Shown in pieces: positions 57,570-64,000 of a DNA stretch of 64,000 nt (position 1 is its first letter; each line of letters begins with the position of its first letter). The stretch comes from Leucocoprinus leucothites (taxonomy: Eukaryota; Basidiomycota; Agaricomycetes; Agaricales; Agaricaceae). The DNA is taken from positions 1,488,001 through 1,552,000 of the forward strand of contig JAACJO010000010.1 of assembly GCA_013368445.1 (NCBI GenBank). Reading direction: 5' to 3'. The position numbers were made by a program, and so were the translations under genes. A model generated the notes under the pieces. That model worked only from the letters and a program-made list of their open reading frames with translations, ran no database searches and was not told the DNA's origin.

Positions 57570-60363
57570 CTAATATACACCATTGACCAACACTGCCTGC
57601 TGTTGTTGCTCATGCTCCTCACGTAACCGAGCAGCTGTTAGTTCCGCCGCAGCATCATACACATACTGCACCGGCCTATGCCACGGAAGCTCCTGATGAT
57701 GCTCTTCATCATCCGAATCATCAAAAGTATGCGAATTCCGTTTGTTGGGAGGAGAGTCAAAGTAGGCGCTATCCCTCCCGTATTGTGAGTAGGCTGAAAG
57801 ACTCCTGTAAGCACGACAGGAACATAATAAATAACACAACACTTACTATCAGCCGAGTCAGCCTCAAGAGCCCTCTGTTTTCCGAGGGCCTTTGCGCTGG
57901 GTTGAATTGGAACATCCACATCGTCATAGCTGCTATCATGCACCGTTGGCGCATCGGCGGTATGTGCACCATTGACTTCGCGAGAATCGGAGAGCATCGT
58001 TTGTGGAGGAGGCGTGCGTGAATGAACCGAAAATTGTCCAGGTGAGCGGGGACCATGTGGTACAAGAGGTGGAGGAGCAAGAAGAGTATTGGAGTTGCCA
58101 TCGGGATACAGACGTCGAGATTCCAGACTTTGATGAGGTGATGAACTATGTATAGATGGCGACGGACTTCGCGAGGGGGGAGGATACTGAAGAGAATTGC
58201 GATTCTGCTGTTCTAGTAGCTCTTGACGGTCCTGAGATCGAGTTAGATCAAGATAACGAGAGACCAAACAAGACTGAAATTTACCTTTCTCTCTAACCGC
58301 GTTTCCTTCCGACTGCGATATTCGGCTTTGCGTTCCATTGCAACCCTATCCATATCCTCGTACTGGTTCAGCACCTCAAGAAGATCTCCATTCGCAGCAA
58401 GAATGGCATCCAAAAGCTCTTGTTCCTTGGTCGGCTGCTGGTCATCCTTTGCCATCATGGACTTCTCTGCCTCTGCAGTGGCCCATGGAATCTGCGCGTA
58501 AATGAGCTCTTGAGATGACCGACATTTACGATAAAATTCCTAATCGTCTAATTAGTATCACGTAGAAACGAGACAGGAATACACTGACCCGAACGACCGG
58601 ATCCTTCTTAAACGACTCGGGCTTGGCATGAAACAGTGCTTGAGACAGCACATTAGCATTCCCTTGTGCAATCTTACATTCCTGCAATAGCCGACGAACG
58701 TCCTCGTCATGAGGAATGATACGATTTCGTGTTGGAGATTTTCGTTTTCTTTGAGGACGGGGTTGCTACGCAAAAAAGAAAAGAAAAGACAATCAGACAG
58801 GTAACAATAGATCAAAAAAGCCGGGATACATTAACAGGGGTTGGTGGTGGTGGTGATACCGGCACAGTTTCAGTTGCTGTAAAAACGGGTTCTGGTGTCA
58901 AAGCTGGAGGGAAATCATAATGTGAATTGCGGGATCCAACGGGAGGATTGAACATGGCATCATCCATGGCGAAAGGCATGCCCTTGGGGACGTGTCAGCA
59001 TTAGCTAGATGGGCGGTTAGAAATGACCGACCTCATCGGGTTTATCAAAGGGCTTGACACGCCGCCATAATCCACGAAAACCCTCACGCTCGTTCCTAGC
59101 ATCTTTCTCTTGAGATTTGAGTCAGATTCTATGTGATGTTCAGATGATTGGGAGGCACATACTTGCTCCGCTGGCATATGCCGCTGCCGCAATCACATCA
59201 AGCAGTCGTTCTCGAACGACTGGCGAGGTTTTCGGATTCATCAGGAGCTCTTCAATCGTTTCGAGGAATTTTCGATTCATTGATTGGGAAGCAAAGACCT
59301 CCGAACAATTTCGGAGCATTATGGCCCAAAGCTGGCGTCAAGTCAGCAAGAATCAATCAAGATCAGTAGTCAACGCACTCGTGCTGCCGATAGCTGCCCA
59401 GCGGGCTCACCGTATCTTGATTGCACTCATGAGCCATTGTAAAGCAAGGAGCGTACAGTGACATACTTGAATTCTTTTCTGAGGGCCTTGACGGCCTCTC
59501 TAGCGTTGTTTTCATTTGCTGATACACGATCACATACATCCAAAACAAGCGCCCAATCCTCAGAACTCGTGGCAGTCAGAAATCCTTGTGGCAAAAATGA
59601 GCTGTAGGCTAATCCAGAAACACGCCAGATATAACTCACCTATCATCCTAATCAACTCTCCAGTATTCTCATCCCCTCCTCTATAGACGTCCCTCCCTCT
59701 ATCCCTATTCGATCTATCTCTATCCTTGTCATGATCCTTATGGCGCTCCCAAGTCCAGAAGCTCTTCTTTTCTCGCTTCTCTGTATGATCTCTCGGATCG
59801 CGAACAGGCATCTCGACGGTCGAGAAACCATCCTCCGACACCGATCGGTTTGGGTATGGGATGGCATCGGCACTTGGTGGCTCGAGAGCTCTGAGAATGT
59901 TGGAAACGATAGGCGGATTCGGGGCAGGGCTTTTGCGGAGAGATTGAGCGTCACGGTCGCGGAGGGGCTTGTTGGATGGGAGTAGAGAAGCCTGGGAGGT
60001 CTGATAAGGGGAGGGTGATGATGGCATGTTAGGGCTGCCGAGTGGGGCAGCTAAATAGGCGGTCAGTCAGGCGAAATCAAGCAGGTAAGGAGACAGGGAC
60101 TACCATAGGGGCTAGGGTGGTCGCGCCTATCGTCGTCAATGGCGGTGTTGCGGACAGGGGGAGGCAGTGGACTTGGTTGGGACTGGCTGGAAGTGACTGC
60201 ATGTTGCTGATATATGGGCGTGGATATTGGTTCCTGTCGAGAAGATGAGTGTCGGGAGGCTGCAAGGCGGTGTGAAGTAGCGCACATCTACAGGACCGAG
60301 GATGCCGTCCTTGGGGCTCGCCTTTGCAGTCCTTGACTTACTATTTCCAAAGAGTTTTTTCAT
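57570..60363 (-). CDS. VHS-GAT domain protein (endosomal/ubiquitin-sorting adaptor, Lsb5/TOM1-like)
   Basis: The multi-exon gene starts at ATG 60363 (MKKLFGNSK) and stops at TAG 57570. Predicted exons: 60363-60297, 60259-60104, 60050-59640, 59584-59467, 59415-59379, 59331-59163, 59108-59032, 58982-58830, 58765-58589, 58539-58285, 58231-57847, 57793-57570; the sum is 2229 nt (742 aa). All internal introns have GT...AG ends and consistent phase. The first intron could instead start at the GTAAGT at 60341 (727 aa). The VHS domain covers residues ~205-350 (ELIRMIG, DWALVLDVCDRVS, FRGLWRRVKPFDKPDEG). The GAT helices cover ~420-540 (ECKIAQGNANVLSQAL, EQELLDAILAANGDLLEVL). A Ser/Pro-rich tail ends VNGVY. 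Such proteins bind ubiquitinated cargo and clathrin or actin regulators at endosomes. No FYVE or adaptin-ear domain is visible. Confidence 0.88.
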
Positions 60364-60461
60364 AATATACACAGAGAGGGGAAGAGTAGAGTATAAGTAC
60401 AAGGTAACTTCAAGTATTCCTCCATCAATACAAAGGCTGTGTCCTCAACTGCTACACGTGA

Positions 60462-62430
60462 TCACCCAAATATCCGCGCACTCGCTCCCAAAAACGCCTC
60501 TCCCGTAAATTCGTGTGTTGCCAGGAATGCGATTCTGGCCCTTGAAAGCTCTTCGTCAATCAGCCGCAAGTCATATGGATCACAACTCGCAATCACGACC
60601 ACGGGAACTCGCTCTCCCACCCTTTCAACTATTTTCTTTAGAGCAGTCCACTGCCACTGAGCTCTCAATGCATTTCTCGTCACAAATATCACTGCATCTG
60701 TCTTTCCCATGTCCAACGTCTGCAGATCATCTGCCCCATAGATAATATGGTCTACTTCCCCGTGCGACTCGAGAATCTCCACGAATTTTTTGTCGTAAGG
60801 AGCGGCTGTGTTTCGCACAGGTTGGGTGTTTCCAGAGTTGGTACTATCTCCTGCGGAACCGTCTACGGCCTTGTTTATGTCGCTTCGCTGCGGAGTAAGG
60901 AGAAGTATGTTTTTGATCCGAGAGGACTTGAGAGGTAAAAGAGATCCGGTGTCCATGACCACCGTTGTGCTCTTACGATACGCTTCGGAGCTCAGTTCAA
61001 GGTTTCTCTCCTTCACTCCTCTCCAAGCGTCCGCAAATATAAGCATCTGTCCTACCAGTCCAATCCAACCCCCGGTAAACTTGTCCTTCATACCTGCAAT
61101 GCGCTCGCCGGATTGTTTCAGCTCCTCCAACGAGATCCCTCCGCTTTCTATTGCAGCGTAAGTTTGCTCTACCGCACCTACTTGCAAGGAATAGGTATGG
61201 CAAATCATCGCTACATCAGCTCCCGCAGCAATCGCCCGCACCGCACCCTCTTCGCATCCACATCCGCCCTTCTCGACGGAAGACACGGCTTCCATCTCCA
61301 AACAATCGGTAACAACAACACCGCCATATTTCAATTCTCCTCGTAGTAGATCTGTTGTAATTTTCCTAGAAAGAGATGCCGGCGTGTTGTCCCCTGTAAG
61401 AAGGGGCAACGCAATGTGTGCTGTCATGATGCTCGGAACACCGGCTGCGATCAGGGCCTGAAACGGGGGCAGATCCCCGACATATATTTCTTCTTTGGAC
61501 TTGTTAATGACAGGAAGCGCGAGATGAGAGTCGACGTGTGTATCCCCATGGCCAGGGAAGTGCTTTGCGCACGATGCGACGAAACTCGAGACGAAGCCTT
61601 CACTGGCAGCGATGGCGTACTCGCCCACGACTTTAGGAACTAAAGTCTCGTTAGCGCCAAATCGAAATCCTGCCAAGGCCCCTTACCGCTCCCAAAGGAT
61701 CGCACGCCTGCTCACAAGTCAGTCAATCCGACTTAATACTAAATGATCCCAACGACTTACCGATGACCGGGTTCAGGGGATTGATATTCACGTCGGCGAC
61801 CGGACCATACGTCCAATTGATGCCAGCAAGTCTTAGCTCCTGGCCACAAGCGGCCGCAATCTTCCTCGTGAGTTCAAGGTCACCGATGGCTGCCTGAGCC
61901 ATAGCACCCGGGCTGAATACGTGATTATATAGCCCACATCTGAGGAGAGATTAAGTTGGACGTACAACTGAGTACCAGCCACAGGTGATGAGAACGCAGA
62001 CACAAGTCCTACAGTACAAATGATATCAATCAAATTAACGACGCCCCATTCACTCTGAATCCTAACTATCAACTTACCATTTTCCTGATCGATGCCGATC
62101 AACAATGGTCTCTCGTGTCCTGCCTCTTTCGCAAGTTGCTGCAAACCCAGGACAAGCTCTAGCGTCTGTTGAGCATCTGAAGCAGAACCTCAGTCTAGTC
62201 CACCACGCATACTCGCATTAACCAGACCTCTGATATTCCTCTTCATGAGGATGATGTTTCCAACATAGTACTTTGTAATCAATGTTTTGACATTGTCGCT
62301 GATTTCATGGCCATGAAACCCAAAAACAAAGTGCTGTTATAGCAGTGAGAAAAAGAGAACAACAAGAAAAGTTTAAATGAGACAATACCTGGCCGATTTC
62401 CCTTCGAGTCGCCTCGTCCAAGGTAGTCAT
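60462..62430 (-). CDS. Glycoside hydrolase family 3, beta-N-acetylhexosaminidase-like
   Basis: The gene starts at ATG 62430 ([14 protein letters not shown]) and stops at TGA 60462. Exons: 62430-62389, 62333-62228, 62176-62078, 62008-61966, 61912-61761, 61707-61687 (21 nt), 61639-60462; the total is 1641 nt (546 aa), in phase throughout, with 47-55 nt introns. Family-3 features in order: [37 protein letters not shown], the NagZ-type loop [14 protein letters not shown] near residue 180, and nucleophile motif VVTDCLEM near residue 266. A GH3 C-terminal domain follows. The likely role is release of terminal N-acetylglucosamine from glycans or chitin fragments. No signal peptide is seen, so it is probably intracellular. 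It lies 98 bp upstream of the VHS-GAT gene on the same strand. Confidence 0.88.
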
Positions 62431-62591
62431 GGCTGATATAGCGTTCAAGATTTGACGTGAGCGATAAAGTGGTGCCCCTGATCACAGTCCCTGAAAGAGA
62501 TTGATGCAGATGATCCGCCGGAGCTTGTTAATTGACCGGCCCGGGACACTACCACGTGTTAACAACATACTTGCAAACCTCCACAATCATA
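62431..62591. promoter_or_regulatory. Divergent promoter region
   Basis: Only 161 bp separate the start codons of the GH3 gene (minus) and the gene at 62,592 (plus), so both promoters must share or overlap this space. It is moderately GC-rich (CCGGCCCGGGACAC). No clear TATA box was seen. Confidence 0.6.
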
Positions 62592-63810
62592 ATGGCTGAA
62601 GACGCGAGAAAACGACGAAAACTGAATCCTCTGCCAGATGGTTTCCTTCCGTCAAAAAAACCTCCACAACGTCTCCATGCTCCCAAATTCCAATCCGCCT
62701 TTGACACACCCGGCTCTTCTTCCTCTTCGTCTAAAAATGCAACGAAACCGCCGAGTTTGCCTCCTCTACAGAACAACCCAGTCGTTGTGCAAGAAACGAA
62801 ACGCGTTATCTCACATATGCGTCGACAACCGATCCCTACTCCCCCTGTACTTTCAGACGTACAACCCACCAAGACGACCGTTCTCATGAAACGACATGAA
62901 CCTCCAACAGTCCTTGCTCGCCCAACAACCTCAGTAAAACCAATGTCTGCCTCCAGCTACTTTCTCAAAGAACCTCCTGCTCCTCCTGCTCCCCAAACTA
63001 AACCCCTGAAGAAACGCGCTCCTCCAATACCAGAGCTACTTTTGGTTCCCGACACGAAGGACATGAAGCCCCTTTCAACCACTCATTTCGCTTCTCTCAC
63101 CGACATATCATTGGACGATGATGACGATGATTCTGTCGGCCTTTCATCCCTCCTACTACGGCTCCAAGAACACAAAGCTGGAATCCAACCTAGCGAGTCT
63201 AGATCCGACATCCTAATCAGTCCACAGAAAAACAAACACATTAGGTCCGTTCCAATCTCCTTCCATTCCTCCCTCATTCTCATTTTCTCATCAACAACAC
63301 AGGGGAGGACTAGCGTCCCGCGCAGCTCAACTGTACAAAAGATCCCACACATCCCTCTACCTCTGGCGCACATCCCTCGAATCCCAGCCTCTCCAACAAA
63401 CCTCCTCCGACCTCACGTTCCGCATCAACAAGCTCATCCACACCATCTCCACCGGCTCTCACAAACCCTGCATATCCATCACACTCTGCCGCATACTCAC
63501 ACCTGTTCGCCCATTCTCCTCTCGCAAACAACGCGTTTACATTCTCCTCAAACTCCCACATGCCTCCAAATCTTCTTCTTTTTCATTATGCAATCCACAG
63601 AACCTTCAAGAGGGTGTCACAATTCGAATATGGCGCCCTTGGCATGAAATAACTCTAGTTCAACACCCTCCCGGTGCTACTGTCGAGATGCCAAATGCTA
63701 GTTTACCACTACCTTCATCTAATGACTCGGGTAGTATACCGTTCGACGAGAATACCCACAACACTGTATTACTATGCTCGCGATTCTCGATAATTAAGGA
63801 TTTGACGTGA
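62592..63810 (+). CDS. Conserved-looking hypothetical protein, two exons
   Basis: ATG 62592 opens MAEDARKRRKLNPLPDG with a basic, nuclear-localisation-like RKRRK. An upstream in-frame ATG at 62532 is less likely because the GH3 promoter overlaps it. Exon 1 is 62592-63244, the intron 63245-63302 (GTCCGT...ACACAG), exon 2 63303-63810, giving 386 aa. The N-terminal ~220 residues are Ser/Pro/Lys-rich and disordered, with an acidic run (SLDDDDDDSVG). The C-terminal half looks folded (GGLASRAAQLYKRSHTSLYL, CISITLCRILTPVRPFSS, GVTIRIWRPWHEITLV). I do not recognise the family. Confidence 0.8.
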
Positions 63811-63861
63811 CATTTCATTTGCGTTTATTTGGTCTACTGTCCTCCGATCGGAATGAGTACA

Positions 63862-63924
63862 TATATGCGCCTTCTCTCTCTCTCGCTCCCCTTCAGCCTC
63901 TTCTTCTCTCCCCACATCCCAGCC
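63862..63924 (+). promoter_or_regulatory. Candidate 5' leader with CT-rich run
   Basis: A CATATATGCG element (~63,858) is followed by a CT-rich run (CTCTCTCTCTCGCTCCCC) just before ATG 63925, an arrangement typical of fungal core promoters. Confidence 0.45.
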
Positions 63925-64000
63925 ATGCCTACGCATACAACGGATGAATTTGTTTTCGAAGCCTCTCAACCAAGCAGTGATGATCCCAGGTTTTTCTCGA
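63925..64000 (+). CDS. Start of a gene running off the window (partial)
   Basis: ATG 63925 in the context CAGCCATGCC opens MPTHTTDEFVFEASQPSSDD and stays open to the edge. The CT-rich leader supports a real start. Too little is present to name a function. Confidence 0.5.
   Translation, partial: MPTHTTDEFVFEASQPSSDDPRFFS

Noticed and set aside
63083..63561. Minus-strand frames over the gene at 62,592
   Set aside because: They are shadows; the plus-strand exons join in phase across a good intron and run to a stop at 63,810.

Overview
The window looks like a filamentous basidiomycete (mushroom-type) nuclear chromosome. The genes at the right end carry many 47-64 nt spliceosomal introns with GT...AG borders and CTAAC-like branch points. 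The other ~57 kb is a graveyard of nested transposable elements: Tad1/I-like LINEs with APE endonuclease, RT, RNase H and CCHC knuckles, Copia and Gypsy LTR elements, solo LTRs, a Tc1/mariner element and a RepHel Helitron. Nothing bacterial, no CRISPR array, no rRNA and no convincing tRNA gene was seen.

Layout. 1-20.2 kb is an onion of insertions. A family-3 LINE (minus, 11.1-20.2 kb in pieces) was broken by a family-1 LINE (copy B, minus), by a gag-only half-LINE (F, plus) and by a solo LTR. F was broken by a second half-LINE (E, minus, 14-bp target duplication), and E by a 1.35-kb CpG-rich insert of unknown class. B was broken by family-1 copy A (plus), and A by the youngest solo LTR. 20.2-32.6 kb holds Copia pieces, a second family-3 fragment, a third half-LINE (H) and two more solo LTRs of the same family. 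32.6-42.0 kb is LINE J (plus), invaded by 5'-truncated family-1 copies (I beside it, K and L inside it) and by an unclassified insert that carries an almost intact Tc1 element. It is followed by a half-LINE-type gag with a solo LTR. 42.0-49.6 kb is family-1 copy D abutting a Gypsy element with only one LTR. 51.3-57.0 kb is a decayed Helitron.

From ~57.5 kb CpG becomes common and ordinary genes start: a VHS-GAT trafficking protein (minus), a GH3 beta-N-acetylhexosaminidase-like enzyme (minus), a divergently transcribed protein of unknown function (plus), and the start of a fourth gene at the edge.

Nearly every element ORF is broken by stops that fit C-to-T decay (CGA to TGA, CAG/CAA to TAG/TAA, TGG to TAG/TGA). 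CpG content varies strongly between copies and gives a relative clock: copy A, its solo LTR and the 15.8-17.1 kb insert look young, the others old. The most interesting biology is a set of gag-only LINE derivatives that share a 3'-terminal signature with the RT-bearing LINEs, which points to trans-mobilisation.
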